NCBI RefSeq assembly: GCF_900101335.1
Contig: NZ_FNKA01000003.1
Coordinates: forward strand, 1-64,000
Length of the DNA: 64,000 bases
DNA from: Quadrisphaera sp. DSM 44207
Lineage (GTDB): Bacteria > Actinomycetota > Actinomycetes > Actinomycetales > Quadrisphaeraceae
Direction of reading: 5' to 3'
Shown here: positions 29,863 to 38,049 of the stretch, one piece after another
Layout of the letters: each line of letters opens with the position of its first letter
Position numbering within the stretch: position 1 is the stretch's first letter
The notes under the pieces: generated by a model
Database searches by the model: none
The model's input: the letters and a program-made list of their open reading frames with translations, nothing else
Told to the model about the DNA's origin: nothing
Position numbers and translations under genes: made by a program

Positions 29863-30522
29863 ATGACCGTCGGACCTCGTGCACGCGCCGCCCTGCTGGC
29901 GCTGCTGACAGCGCTGCTCCTGCCGGTGGGGCTGGTCGCCACCGCCGGTGCCGCGAGCGCGCACACCCGGCTCGTCGCCACCGACCCCGCGGACGGCGCT
30001 CGGCTCGACGCCCCGGCCGGCGCGATCACCCTGACGTTCAACCAGTCCGTGATCGCGCTCGGCACCGAGGTGGCGGTCGCCGGCCCCGGGGGGCCGGTCG
30101 CGGTGACGGACCTGTCGGTGGACGGCGAGACGGTCACCGCGCGCCTCGACACGAGCGGGCCGGCGGGGGAGCACACCGTGACCTGGCGCGCGACGTCCGC
30201 GGACGGGCACCCGGTCTCGGGGGAGTTCGGCTACACCGTGGCCACGGCGCCCGAGCCGAGCACCGCACCGAGCACCGCACCGAGCACCGCACCGAGCACC
30301 GTGCCGAGCGAGGACCCGTCCGCCGGGGCCGCTGCGGCGCCGTCCGCGTCGTCCCCGCCGGCGCCGTCCTCCGGGGCGGACACCGACGCCGAGGCGGCGA
30401 TGGCGACGGAACCGGCCCCGGCGTCGGGCGGCTCCGTGCCCGTGGTCGCGTGGTTCGTCGTCGCCGCGGTGGTGCTCGTGGCCGCCGGTGGCATCCTCAC
30501 CCGGGCGCGGCGCCACCCCTGA
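29863..30522 (+). CDS. CopC-domain copper-resistance-like exported protein
   Basis: The 219-residue protein has a signal peptide cleaved after ASA, exposing an N-terminal His (HTRLVATDPADGA) as in CopC/YcnJ copper proteins. A beta-barrel CopC domain follows (about 33-125; GEHTVTWRATSADGHPVSGEFGYTV near the end holds the second His ligand). A Ser/Thr/Ala/Pro linker then leads to a C-terminal membrane span (about 190-212). It likely binds Cu(II) at the cell surface. A TACCCT box and GGAGG overlap just before the ATG. The upstream 167-nt gap shows nothing else. Confidence 0.85.
   Translation: MTVGPRARAALLALLTALLLPVGLVATAGAASAHTRLVATDPADGARLDAPAGAITLTFNQSVIALGTEVAVAGPGGPVAVTDLSVDGETVTARLDTSGPAGEHTVTWRATSADGHPVSGEFGYTVATAPEPSTAPSTAPSTAPSTVPSEDPSAGAAAAPSASSPPAPSSGADTDAEAAMATEPAPASGGSVPVVAWFVVAAVVLVAAGGILTRARRHP
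30256..30303 (+). repeat. 12-nt tandem repeat (4 units of CCGAGCACCGCA) in the CopC-like gene
   Basis: Units begin at 30256, 30268, 30280 and 30292 and encode P-S-T-A, three times exactly and once with one change, forming part of the extracytoplasmic linker. Confidence 0.85.
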
Positions 30523-30637
30523 GCCCGCCCTCGCGCCGATCACGGACTGATCCGGGGTGTCGCGGCCCAGTACCCCGGACGAGCCCACGATCACCGGTCG
30601 CTGCCCGCCGCCGCACGCCTCGGAGGCGATGGCGCCC

Positions 30638-30643
30638 TAGGCT
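30638..30643 (+). promoter_or_regulatory. -10 box TAGGCT of the tRNA gene
   Basis: TAGGCT lies 12 nt upstream of the mature tRNA 5' end, a typical distance for a tRNA promoter. Confidence 0.5.
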
Positions 30644-30655
30644 GGACGGCGCTCC

Positions 30656-30728
30656 GCCAGCATGGCGCAACTGGTAGCGCACCCGACTTGTAATCGGGCG
30701 GTTGCGGGTTCGAGTCCCGCTGCTGGCT
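30656..30728 (+). tRNA. tRNA-Thr, anticodon TGT
   Basis: The 73-nt sequence folds as a cloverleaf. The acceptor stem pairs GCCAGCA with TGCTGGC, the anticodon stem pairs CCCGA with TCGGG around the loop CTTGTAA (anticodon TGT reading ACA), and the T arm contains GGTTCGAGTCC. Discriminator base is T. No CCA is encoded. G1-C72 and C2-G71 match threonine tRNA identity. Confidence 0.95.
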
Positions 30729-30785
30729 CCGTCGTCGACCTGCCGGTCGCGCCTCAGTCGGCCTCTGCCGCGGGGGTCGAGCTCC

Positions 30786-31235
30786 TCACCCGTGGGCGCT
30801 GGCGCCGAGGAAGGGGTCGATGACGGCGAAGGTGGCCGCGGGGGCCTCGCTGGTGGGCAGGTGCCTGGCCCCCGGGACGACGGTGAAGCGGGCGTCGGCG
30901 AAGGCGTCGGCGTAGGCGCGCCCGTAGGCAGGCGGGACGACGGGATCCCGCTCGCCCCAGACGACCAGCACGGGAACGCGGACGGCCGCCAGGCGGTGGA
31001 GCAGGGAGGCGTCCCACATCGTCGGGCCGGTGTAGTGCTGCAGCAGGGCGAGGGCCGCCGGCGACGGGCCGCGACCGGGAGGGGGCGCGGCGGGCGGCTC
31101 GGCGGGCTCGGGGCCGACGGCTCCCACCAGCACCAGGCGGCCGACGCGACCGGTGGTGTCCCGCGCGGCCATCTCCGCGGCGACCCAGCCCCCGAAGGAG
31201 CTGCCCAGGACGGCGACGTCCTCCAGCCCCAGGTC
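30786..31235 (-). pseudogene. Amino-truncated alpha/beta hydrolase remnant
   Basis: About 149 codons match the C-terminal part of an alpha/beta hydrolase: GSSFGGW carries the nucleophile Ser, GERDPVVP the Asp and PGARHLP the His. The first 80 or so residues, including the oxyanion-hole HG loop, are absent; no ATG/GTG lies near the start of similarity, and the frame runs straight into the neighbouring ABC permease end. This looks like a 5' deletion joined to the exporter operon rather than a functional gene. The catalytic triad is kept, so inactivation may be recent. Confidence 0.75.
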
Positions 31236-31291
31236 CGCTGACGCAGTGCGGCGGGTACGCGCCGGCCCAGGTCCAGGCGTGGCTCGAGCGG

Positions 31292-32212
31292 TCAGGCGTC
31301 CCGCCTGGTCAGCATCACCACGCCCGCGACGAGGGGGACGAGGGCCCAGGCGGCCAGCGTCCCGGCCGCGGCGGCGTCGGAGATGGCGGCGGCACCGGGC
31401 ACCGTCGAGGTCAGCGAGTCCCCGGCGGCGCTGGGGAAGTAGTCCGCGGCCGTCTCCACCCAGCTCCACGGCAGCAGGGGCAGGATCGGGGGGATCACGA
31501 AGGCGATGGCGACGAGCGCCGTGATGCTCATCGCCGTGCTGCGCGCCATCGCGGCCAGCCCCAGCCCGAGCAGCGCGACCGCCATCAGGTACCCGGCGTT
31601 GCCCAGGACCGCGCCCCAGGAGAACGCCAGGCCCCCCTCGACGACGAGGGACCCGACCCACAGGGCCCCGGCCGACAGCCCCAGGGCCACCGGTGCGACC
31701 ACCGCCACGAGCACGACGGCCTTGGCCAGCAGCACCGGCCACCGTCGCGGCACCGCGGTCAGGCTGGCCGTGATCGTGCCGGTGGCGTACTCCCCGGACA
31801 TCTGCAGCACACCGAGCACCCCGAGCACGAGGCCGGCCAGCCTCGTGCCGGCCAGCACCGCGCGCACGGAGTCCCCGCCGAAGGTGTCGCCGAAGTCGGC
31901 GTCGTCCCCGCCGAAGCCGCCGCCGTCGCTGCCGAGGTCGGAGCCGATCGCGGCGGCCAGGCCCAGGCTGACGGCCACCGCGAGGGCCAGGGCCATCCAG
32001 GTCGAGCGCAGGGAGCGCGTCTTGGTCCACTCCGAGAGCACCGCGCGGGGCAGGCCGGCGCCGCGCCGCTCGGGCCGCTCGGGCCGCTCCGGCCGCTCCG
32101 GCCGCTCGGAGTGCGAGGGGTGGGCGGGGTGGGCGGGGTGGGCGCTGCCGGGGCGCTGCGGCGCGCGTCCGCCGCCGTCGGTGGTGGTCACGGGGACCAG
32201 GGTGGTGGTCAT
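31292..32212 (-). CDS. ABC-2 type exporter permease (DrrB-like)
   Basis: The 306-residue protein has about six membrane spans after residue 65 with LSEWTKTRSLRSTWMALAL at the first helix, typical for ABC-2 permeases acting with DrrA/BcrA ATPases. A long external loop follows helix 1 (Gly/Asp-rich). The N-terminus is unusual: short repeats of AHP (three) and ERP (four) precede the first helix in the cytoplasm. Its ATG overlaps the ATPase stop (ATGA), so the two are co-translated. Function is export of a lipophilic compound or lantibiotic resistance; the substrate is unknown. Confidence 0.85.
   Translation of the reverse strand: MTTTLVPVTTTDGGGRAPQRPGSAHPAHPAHPSHSERPERPERPERPERRGAGLPRAVLSEWTKTRSLRSTWMALALAVAVSLGLAAAIGSDLGSDGGGFGGDDADFGDTFGGDSVRAVLAGTRLAGLVLGVLGVLQMSGEYATGTITASLTAVPRRWPVLLAKAVVLVAVVAPVALGLSAGALWVGSLVVEGGLAFSWGAVLGNAGYLMAVALLGLGLAAMARSTAMSITALVAIAFVIPPILPLLPWSWVETAADYFPSAAGDSLTSTVPGAAAISDAAAAGTLAAWALVPLVAGVVMLTRRDA
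32067..32144. repeat. 9-nt tandem repeats in the ABC permease N-terminus
   Basis: Five units of CGCTCGGGC type (32067-32111) and three units of GGGTGGGCG (32118-32144), read on the minus strand as ERP and AHP repeats. Confidence 0.85.
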
Positions 32213-33183
32213 GCTGCGTCCTCGAGGGTCTGGGCGTGGCTGGAGCGGTCGGTCGAGCGGGCGGTCGGGCGGCCGTCGGTCCCGTCGGTGCGGTACTCGC
32301 GGCTGGTGTCGGTGAGGGCCATGTAGGCCTCCTCCAGGGAGGCGGTCTCGGTGCGCAGCTGGTGCAGCGGCAGCCCGTGGGCGGCGGCCAGGTCGCCGAT
32401 CGCGTCCGCGCCGGCGCCGCGCACGCTCATCCGCCCGGGCTCGACGTCGGTGACCGAGGCGCCGGACGCCAGCAGCAGCCGTGCGAGGTCGGCGGCCCGC
32501 GGGGAGGCCACGGTCACCGGCCGGTCGGTGGCCGTGGCGATCAGCCCCTCGACGGTGGTGTCGGCCAGCAGCCGGCCGCGACCGATGACGATCAGGTGCT
32601 CGGCGGTCACGGCCATCTCGCTCATCAGGTGGCTGGAGATGAGGACGGTGCGGCCCTCGGCGGCCAGGGAGCGCAGCAGGGTGCGGATCCAGAGCACCCC
32701 GTCGGGGTCCAGCCCGTTGACGGGCTCGTCGAGGATGACCGTGGCCGGGTCGCCGAGGAGCGCTACGGCGATCCCGAGGCGCTGGCCCATGCCGAGGGAG
32801 AACGACCCGGCCCTCCTGCGGGCCGCGCTGCGCAGGCCGACCAGGTCGATCACCTCGTGCACCCGCCGGCGCGGCAGCCCGTGGGTCTGGGCCAGGGAGA
32901 GCAGGTGGTGGTAGGCGCTGCGACCCGGGTGCACCGCCCTGGCCTCCAGCAGCGCCCCCACCTGCCGCAGCGGCGCCCGGTGCTGGACGTAGGAGCGCCC
33001 GTCGACCAGGGCCGACCCGCTGGTGGGCCTGTCCAGACCCATGACCATGCGCATGGTGGTGGACTTCCCGGCGCCGTTGGGCCCCAGGAACCCGGTGATC
33101 GCGCCGGGGCGGACGGTGAAGCTCAGGTCGTCGACGGCGGTCTTGTCGCCGTACCGCTTGGTCAGGCCTCGGACCTCGATCAT
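32209..33183 (-). CDS. ABC exporter ATP-binding protein (DrrA/BcrA-like)
   Basis: The 324-residue ATPase has Walker A GPNGAGKST, Q-loop, signature FSLGMGQRLGIA, Walker B VILDEPVNGLDP and an H-loop ISSHL. The LGMGQ signature and a C-terminal domain of about 90 residues are typical of bacitracin/daunorubicin-type exporter ATPases. The ATG has AGGAGC 6 nt upstream. It overlaps the permease gene by 4 nt. The divergent region of 273 nt towards the flippase-like gene must carry its promoter, but I see no clear -10. Confidence 0.9.
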   Translation of the reverse strand: MIEVRGLTKRYGDKTAVDDLSFTVRPGAITGFLGPNGAGKSTTMRMVMGLDRPTSGSALVDGRSYVQHRAPLRQVGALLEARAVHPGRSAYHHLLSLAQTHGLPRRRVHEVIDLVGLRSAARRRAGSFSLGMGQRLGIAVALLGDPATVILDEPVNGLDPDGVLWIRTLLRSLAAEGRTVLISSHLMSEMAVTAEHLIVIGRGRLLADTTVEGLIATATDRPVTVASPRAADLARLLLASGASVTDVEPGRMSVRGAGADAIGDLAAAHGLPLHQLRTETASLEEAYMALTDTSREYRTDGTDGRPTARSTDRSSHAQTLEDAA

Positions 33184-33456
33184 GCGCTGCTCCTGGAGTC
33201 GTCGGTGCGGGCCGCTCCGGCCTGCTCCGACGCTAGGGAGCCCTCCGGTGCGGGCACGAGCACCGGAAGGACCGACCGCACCCCCCGGCTGCTCCTCCTC
33301 ACGTCGCACCCCCTCCGACCTCCGGGGGATGCGCGAGGGCGGAAGTTCATCCCTGCGGTGCTGGGACCGGCAGCCGCGGCGCTCCAGTGTGGGCACCGGC
33401 CGCGACGGCGGGTGCGAGCACCCGGCCGCCTGGGCCCCCGACCCGCAGGAGGTGCC

Positions 33457-34548
33457 GTGTCCGACGTCCGCACCGCCGTGCTCCCGCGCCCGACCACGAC
33501 CGCTGACGCCGCCGGAGCGCCGGGAGCGGGCCGCACCGCCCTCCGCACCGCCCGCCGCACCGGCCACCGCACCGCCCGCCGCACCGCCCGCCGCACCGGC
33601 CACCGCACCGCACACCGCACCGCACACCGCACACCGCACCGCACCGGCCGCCGCCTGGTCCTCGCGGTCCTGGGCCTGCTCACCGTCGTCGTGCTGGTCG
33701 TGCAGCTGGGCTCCGTGGACCTGCTCGCCCAGCTCGCCGGCGCCGACCCGGGGTGGGCGCTGGTCGCCGTGGCCGCCTCGCTGGTCCCCGTCCTGGGGGC
33801 CGCGATCAGCCTCGCCGCGTTCGCTCCGGGGAGGATCCCCTGGGGGCGCACCCTCGGCGTCCAGGTCGCCTCGAGCTTCGTCAGCGTGGTGATGCCGCCG
33901 TCCGTCGGGCAGCTGGCGGTCAACGCGCGGTTCCTGCACCTGCTCGGCCACAGCGCCGCGGGCGTGACGGCCACCGTCGGGCTGACCCAGCTCTCGAGCG
34001 TGGTCGTCACGCTCGTCCTGCTCGCGGGGGCCGTGGCCGTCAGCGGGGCCCCGATCCCTGCGGTGCCGTGGACGGCGGTCCTCGCGGTGGCGGCCCTGGC
34101 CGGCGCGGGCCTCGTGGTGGCGGCGCTGCCGCGGCCGCGGCGCTCGCTCGCGGCCGTGCTGCACCGGCACCTGGAGCAGGTGGGCCCCCGCCTGCGCGAG
34201 GTCGGCCGGCGACCGGTCAGGATCGCCGCCGGCGTCGGCGGTAACCTGCTGATCACGGCCGGGTACGTCGCCGTCCTCGACGCCTCGCTGCGCGCCTTCG
34301 ACGTCTCCCTGCCGCTGCTGCAGACCGCGCTCGTGATGCTGGTCGGCAACGCGCTCGGCTCGGCCGCCCCCACGCCCGGCGGGCTGGGCGCCGTCGACGC
34401 CGCGCTGAGCGCCGGGCTGGTGGCCGCCGGCCTGCCCGCCGCCGAGGCGCTGTCCGCGGTGCTCCTGTACCGCTGCACCACGGTGTGGCTGCGGGTGCCG
34501 CCCGGCTGGCTGGCCTTCACGCTGCTGCGCCGCCGGCACGCCCTGTGA
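33457..34548 (+). CDS. Lysylphosphatidylglycerol-synthase/flippase-like membrane protein (UPF0104) with cationic repeat tail
   Basis: The 363-residue protein has about eight membrane spans of the AglD/MprF-N family, with SSFVSVVMPPSVGQLAVNARFL, TPGGLGAVDAALSAGL and ALSAVLLYRCTT near the end as family signatures. This domain is linked to polyprenyl/phospholipid translocation; no aminoacyl-transferase domain is present. The amino-terminal 66 residues are extraordinary: ten RT-x-[RH/L] tetrapeptides (26-65) make a cytoplasmic tail rich in Arg and His. CAGGAGG lies 4 nt before GTG. It is divergent from the DrrAB-like exporter, and a cyclase-like gene follows. Confidence 0.8.
   Translation: MSDVRTAVLPRPTTTADAAGAPGAGRTALRTARRTGHRTARRTARRTGHRTAHRTAHRTPHRTGRRLVLAVLGLLTVVVLVVQLGSVDLLAQLAGADPGWALVAVAASLVPVLGAAISLAAFAPGRIPWGRTLGVQVASSFVSVVMPPSVGQLAVNARFLHLLGHSAAGVTATVGLTQLSSVVVTLVLLAGAVAVSGAPIPAVPWTAVLAVAALAGAGLVVAALPRPRRSLAAVLHRHLEQVGPRLREVGRRPVRIAAGVGGNLLITAGYVAVLDASLRAFDVSLPLLQTALVMLVGNALGSAAPTPGGLGAVDAALSAGLVAAGLPAAEALSAVLLYRCTTVWLRVPPGWLAFTLLRRRHAL
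33532..33651 (+). repeat. 12-nt tandem repeats (about 10 units of CGCACCGCCCGC type)
   Basis: Ten units encode RTAL, RTAR, RTGH, RTAR, RTAR, RTGH, RTAH, RTAH, RTPH and RTGR at the start of the flippase-like gene. Higher-order order (RTAR-RTGH alternation) suggests unequal crossing-over. Confidence 0.9.
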
Positions 34549-34610
34549 GGGCGCTCTGGCCCTGGGCGCGCCGAGGGCGTCCTGTCGCACGCGGGCAGCA
34601 CACTCGGCCC

Positions 34611-35468
34611 GTGAGCGCTGAGCCCGTGACCGACGTCGCCGCCGCCCGCCGGTTCGTGCAGCTGCACGGCCGCCTGCTGGACCGGCGGCGCCTGGCGCAC
34701 CTGCTCGAGGGCGCACCGGCCGCGGCGGTGGCCGCGGCGGTGGCCGCCTACGCCAACCCCGACGGCGGGTACGCGGGTCTGGTCGAGCCGGACGTGCGGA
34801 CGCTGAGCAGCCAGCCGATCGCGGTGCTGACCGCCTTCGACGTCCTGGGCGAGGTCGGCGCGCCCGCGCCGGTGGAGGCGCTGGCGTGGCTGGCCGCGGT
34901 CAGCGACGACGACGGCGGCATCCCGTTCCACCTGCCGGCCGCCGACGGCGCCCCGCAGGCGCCGTGGATGCGACCCGACCCCGCCTCGTCGCTGCACATG
35001 ACCGCCGCGGTGGCCGCCGCCGCGCTGCGCCTGGGCGCTACCGGTGCCTGGGTCGAGGCCGCCAGCGCCTACTGCCGCCGAGCGATCGACGCCGCGGACC
35101 GGCTGAGCGCGCACGAGACGATGTACGCGCTGCACCTCCTCGACGCCGTCGGCGACGCCCCGGGGGTGCAGGCGCTGGGCCGCCGGCTGCCCCGCGACGG
35201 GCGCCTGGCGGTCGAGGGCGGCACCGAGGACGAGGCGCTGCAGCTCCTGGACCTGGCGCCCAGGCCCGGCACGGCGGCCCGGCGCCTGTTCGACCCGGAG
35301 GTCGTCGACGAGGAGCTCGACCGGCTGGCCGCCGGGCAGCGCCGCGACGGCGGGTGGGACTTCACCTGGCGGGCCTGGGCCCCGGCCGTGGCCTTCGAGT
35401 GGCGCGCCCGGCTGACGGTCGACGCCCTCGCCGCCCTCGCCCGCCACGGTCGCCTGCCCGCCGCCTGA
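34611..35468 (+). CDS. Prenyltransferase/terpenoid-cyclase-like alpha-toroid protein
   Basis: The 285-residue, Ala-rich helical protein has repeated aromatic/Gly turns (NPDGGYAG near 47, DDDGGIPFHLP near 101, RRDGGWDFTW near 245), the QW-like signatures of alpha-alpha toroid enzymes such as squalene cyclases or prenyltransferase beta subunits. No DxDD cyclase motif or zinc triad can be identified with confidence, so enzymatic activity is uncertain. The GTG at 34611 follows the flippase-like gene by 62 nt in the same direction; they may be co-transcribed. Confidence 0.72.
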   Translation: MSAEPVTDVAAARRFVQLHGRLLDRRRLAHLLEGAPAAAVAAAVAAYANPDGGYAGLVEPDVRTLSSQPIAVLTAFDVLGEVGAPAPVEALAWLAAVSDDDGGIPFHLPAADGAPQAPWMRPDPASSLHMTAAVAAAALRLGATGAWVEAASAYCRRAIDAADRLSAHETMYALHLLDAVGDAPGVQALGRRLPRDGRLAVEGGTEDEALQLLDLAPRPGTAARRLFDPEVVDEELDRLAAGQRRDGGWDFTWRAWAPAVAFEWRARLTVDALAALARHGRLPAA

Positions 35469-35485
35469 TGCGCGGGTCAGCGCCG

Positions 35486-36103
35486 TCAGCGCCCACCCCC
35501 CGCGGGCCCACCCCCCGCGGGGGCGGGCGCGGGCGCGGAGGCGGGGTGGGCCATGCCGGCCGTGAGGGTCGTCGCCCACGAGGGCGTGAGGTCCACCAGG
35601 CCGGCGGCCACGATCAGGTGGCACAGCTGGCCGTAGGCCATGAACCGCTGCACCGCGTCCTGGGGGGCGCCGGTGTGCTCCGCGGCCCGGGTGACCACCT
35701 GCTCGAGCCCGCGCTGCAGCGCGGCGCGGATCTCCGGGACGTCCCCGGCGCTGAGGGCGTGCACCTGGAGCATCAGCAGGCTGCGGTCGGCGATCAGCCG
35801 GGCGTACGCGTCGCCCATCGCCGCGAGCACCGCCTCGGGGTCCTCGGCGTCGGAGGCGTCCGCGCCCTCGGCCAGGCTGCGCAGGACGCGCCGGAAGCAC
35901 TCGTCCAGCGCCGCGACGAACAGGGCCAGCTTGCTGGGGAAGAGGCGGAAGACGTACGCCGGGGAGATCTTCGCCGCGTCGGCCACCTCGGTGACCGGGG
36001 TGGCGTAGTACCCGGTGCGGGCGAACACCGTGATCGCGCACGAGAGCACGGTCGCGCGGCGGGCGTCCGCCGTCGAGCGGGGGGCGGGCGTGGTGGCCGT
36101 CAT
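35486..36103 (-). CDS. TetR-family transcriptional regulator
   Basis: The 205-residue protein has an N-terminal three-helix DNA-binding domain (about 14-62) with TVFARTGYYATPVTEVADAAKISPAYVFRLFPSK-type spacing and a ligand-binding all-helical C-terminus ending in a Pro/Ala/Gly tail. Direct repeats of GTCAACAG upstream could be its operator. It is convergent with the toroid gene and divergent from a PadR regulator with a HAAS membrane protein. Its target and ligand are unknown. Confidence 0.87.
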   Translation of the reverse strand: MTATTPAPRSTADARRATVLSCAITVFARTGYYATPVTEVADAAKISPAYVFRLFPSKLALFVAALDECFRRVLRSLAEGADASDAEDPEAVLAAMGDAYARLIADRSLLMLQVHALSAGDVPEIRAALQRGLEQVVTRAAEHTGAPQDAVQRFMAYGQLCHLIVAAGLVDLTPSWATTLTAGMAHPASAPAPAPAGGGPAGGGR

Positions 36104-36111
36104 GTGAGTGA

Positions 36112-36142
36112 GTCAACAGTGACGTCCCGGGCGCGTCAACAG
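36112..36142. promoter_or_regulatory. Direct-repeat operator candidate GTCAACAG x2
   Basis: GTCAACAG at 36112-36119 and 36135-36142 are 23 nt apart (start to start), in the gap between tetR and padR where a TetR dimer pair would bind one DNA face at about two turns. Confidence 0.4.
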
Positions 36143-36166
36143 CGCGGACGCTCGCCCCTTGTGCTG

Positions 36167-36176
36167 CTATGCATAG
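36167..36176. promoter_or_regulatory. Perfect palindrome CTATGCATAG before padR
   Basis: A 10-bp palindrome with a second ATG-containing half (CTAGGTATGAG) 7 nt further on; PadR family regulators commonly autoregulate through ATGC/ATGT-type inverted repeats near their starts. Confidence 0.35.
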
Positions 36177-36217
36177 GGCTGCTAGGTATGAGGCCTCCTC
36201 GTCCGGCTGGAGGTCTC

Positions 36218-36574
36218 GTGCGCATCGACAAGGACCTGGTGGCGGCCTCGGCGACGCCGCTGGTGCTGGCCATCCTCGCCGGGGGCGAGAGCTACGGGTA
36301 CGCGCTCTCCAAGCGCGTCCGGGAGCTCTCCGGCGGGGAGCTGGAGTGGAGCGACGGGATGCTCTACCCGCTGCTGCACCGCCTGGAGCGGCTGGAGTGG
36401 GTGAGCACCACCTGGCGCACCCCGCCGCAGGGCCGGCGCCGGCGGTACTACGCCATCACCGACGCCGGGCGCAGCGCGCTCGCGGACCAGCGGCGGCAGT
36501 GGGCCGCGGTCACGCACGCCCTGGGCGGCGCCTGGGACCGGCTCGCGCCGCAGCCCTCCCTCGGGACGGCCTGA
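36218..36574 (+). CDS. PadR-family transcriptional regulator
   Basis: The 118-residue protein is a compact winged helix with LVLAILAGGESYGYALSKRV at the start, SDGMLYPLLHRLERLEWV as the recognition/wing segment and RRRYYAITDAGRSALADQ near the C-terminus. GGAGG precedes the GTG start by 7 nt. It precedes a HAAS-domain membrane protein by one base. PadR plus HAAS protein is a common two-gene set in Gram-positives in which the regulator controls the membrane partner. Confidence 0.92.
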   Translation: MRIDKDLVAASATPLVLAILAGGESYGYALSKRVRELSGGELEWSDGMLYPLLHRLERLEWVSTTWRTPPQGRRRRYYAITDAGRSALADQRRQWAAVTHALGGAWDRLAPQPSLGTA

Positions 36575-36575
36575 G

Positions 36576-37937
36576 GTGGCGACGCGGGCCGGGGCGGGGA
36601 CGCTGGAGGCGCAGATCGGCGAGTGGCGCTCCTACGTCGGTCGCGCCCGCGGCGTGCGCGGAGGCGACGTCGAGGAGCTGGAGGCCCACCTGCGCGAGCA
36701 GATCGACGCCCTCGCCGACGTCGGGCTCGCCGACGACGAGGCGTTCCTGGTGGCGGTCAAGCGGCTGGGGGCCGTCGACGCCCTCTCCCGCGAGTTCGCC
36801 CGCGAGCACAGCGGCAGGCTGTGGAAGCAGCTGGTCCTGACGGGCGACGCCGAGCCCGAGCGCCCCTCCAGCGGCCTGACCAGCGCGCTGGTGCTGGCGG
36901 TGGCAGCGGCCGTCGCCGTCCACGTCCCGCGCGCGCTCGGCCTGGGGGAGGAGGAGCTGGCCACCCTCTACCTGCGCAACGCGGGCCTGCTCGTGCTGCC
37001 GTTCCTGGCCGCCTGGTTCGTCCTGCGGCGGGGGCTGACCCGCCGGCAGGTGCTGGGGACCGCGGCGCCCTTCGTCGCCGCCGCCGTCGTGGTCAACGCC
37101 TACCCGTGGGCGCCGGGCTCCTCGACCGAGCTGCTCGCGGCCCTGCACCTGCCCGTGGCGCTGTGGTTCGCCGTCGCCTCCGCCTCCATGGGCGGCACCT
37201 GGCGCTTCCACGAGCGGCGCATGGACGTCGTCCGCTTCACCGGCGAGTGGGTCATCTACTACGTGCTCATCGCCCTCGGCGGCGGGGTGCTGCTGGGGCT
37301 GACCGCGGCTCTCCTCGACCCGGTCGGCCCGGGCCTCGTCGAGCCGATGTTCGAGTGGGTGCTCCCCTCCGGCGCCGCGGGTGCCGTGGTGGTGGCGGCG
37401 TGGCTGGTCGAGGCCAAGCAGGACGTCGTCGAGAACATGGCCCCGGTGCTGACCGCGGTCTTCACCCCGCTGTTCGCCGTCGTGCTCGCCGGCGCCGCCG
37501 CCACCTACCTCGTCACCGGGTCCTCCGGGGACTTCCAGCGCGAGGTGCTCGCGGTCTTCGACGTCCTGCTGCTGGTGGTGCTCGGGCTGGTGCTCTACAG
37601 CACCTCGGCGCGCGACCCGGTGCGGCCGGCGGGGGTGCTGGACCGCCTCCAGCTCGTCGCGGTCGCCAGCGCCCTGCTCCTGGACGCGGTGGTGCTCGCG
37701 GCGATGGTCGCCCGCGTCGGCGACCTCGGCTGGACGCCGAACCGGGTCGCGGCCCTCGGCCTGAACCTCCTGCTGCTGGTGAACCTGGCCCGGGCGGCGC
37801 TGCTGTCGGCCCGCTTCCTCGCCGGCCGGGTCGCCTTCTCCCGCCTCGAGCGCTGGCAGACGACCTACCTGCCGGCGTACGGCCTGTGGGCCGCCGCCGT
37901 GGTCGCCGTCCTGCCGCTGCTGTTCGCGTTCGCCTGA
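36576..37937 (+). CDS. HAAS/permease-prefix-domain membrane protein
   Basis: The 453-residue protein has an N-terminal soluble HAAS-like domain (about 8-85; VEELEAHLREQIDALADVGLADDEAFLVAVKRLG) followed by about 10 membrane spans. Such proteins accompany PadR regulators; a sensory or envelope-homeostasis role is proposed for the family. The GTG start is 1 nt after the padR stop. The transmembrane part is rich in Leu/Val/Ala and has no transporter motif I recognise. Confidence 0.82.
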   Translation: MATRAGAGTLEAQIGEWRSYVGRARGVRGGDVEELEAHLREQIDALADVGLADDEAFLVAVKRLGAVDALSREFAREHSGRLWKQLVLTGDAEPERPSSGLTSALVLAVAAAVAVHVPRALGLGEEELATLYLRNAGLLVLPFLAAWFVLRRGLTRRQVLGTAAPFVAAAVVVNAYPWAPGSSTELLAALHLPVALWFAVASASMGGTWRFHERRMDVVRFTGEWVIYYVLIALGGGVLLGLTAALLDPVGPGLVEPMFEWVLPSGAAGAVVVAAWLVEAKQDVVENMAPVLTAVFTPLFAVVLAGAAATYLVTGSSGDFQREVLAVFDVLLLVVLGLVLYSTSARDPVRPAGVLDRLQLVAVASALLLDAVVLAAMVARVGDLGWTPNRVAALGLNLLLLVNLARAALLSARFLAGRVAFSRLERWQTTYLPAYGLWAAAVVAVLPLLFAFA

Positions 37938-38006
37938 GCGGGCAGCGGCCCGCGCGGGTGCGTCCACCCGGGTGATCACGCGGTGTAGACCTATCCCACA
38001 CACAGA

Positions 38007-38029
38007 GTGAGGACCCAGTCTCTCCTCAC
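38007..38029. promoter_or_regulatory. Inverted repeat GTGAGGA-N9-TCCTCAC upstream of the subtilase
   Basis: Two 7-bp arms spaced by 9 nt lie about 20 nt before the protease start, next to a possible TAGACCTAT promoter box at about 37986. It could be an operator or small leader hairpin. Confidence 0.35.
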
Positions 38030-38049
38030 ACCACTCGGAGGGACTGGGC

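Noticed and set aside
33347-33634. Cys/Gly-rich minus-strand ORF (CGGRCGG repeats)
   Set aside because: It is only the other strand of the RT-repeat minisatellite; no ribosome site or conservation signal.
32236-34548. Very long plus-strand open frame running antisense through the DrrA-like ATPase
   Set aside because: It is a GC-rich antisense shadow; protein similarity begins only after GTG 33457, which has its own ribosome site.
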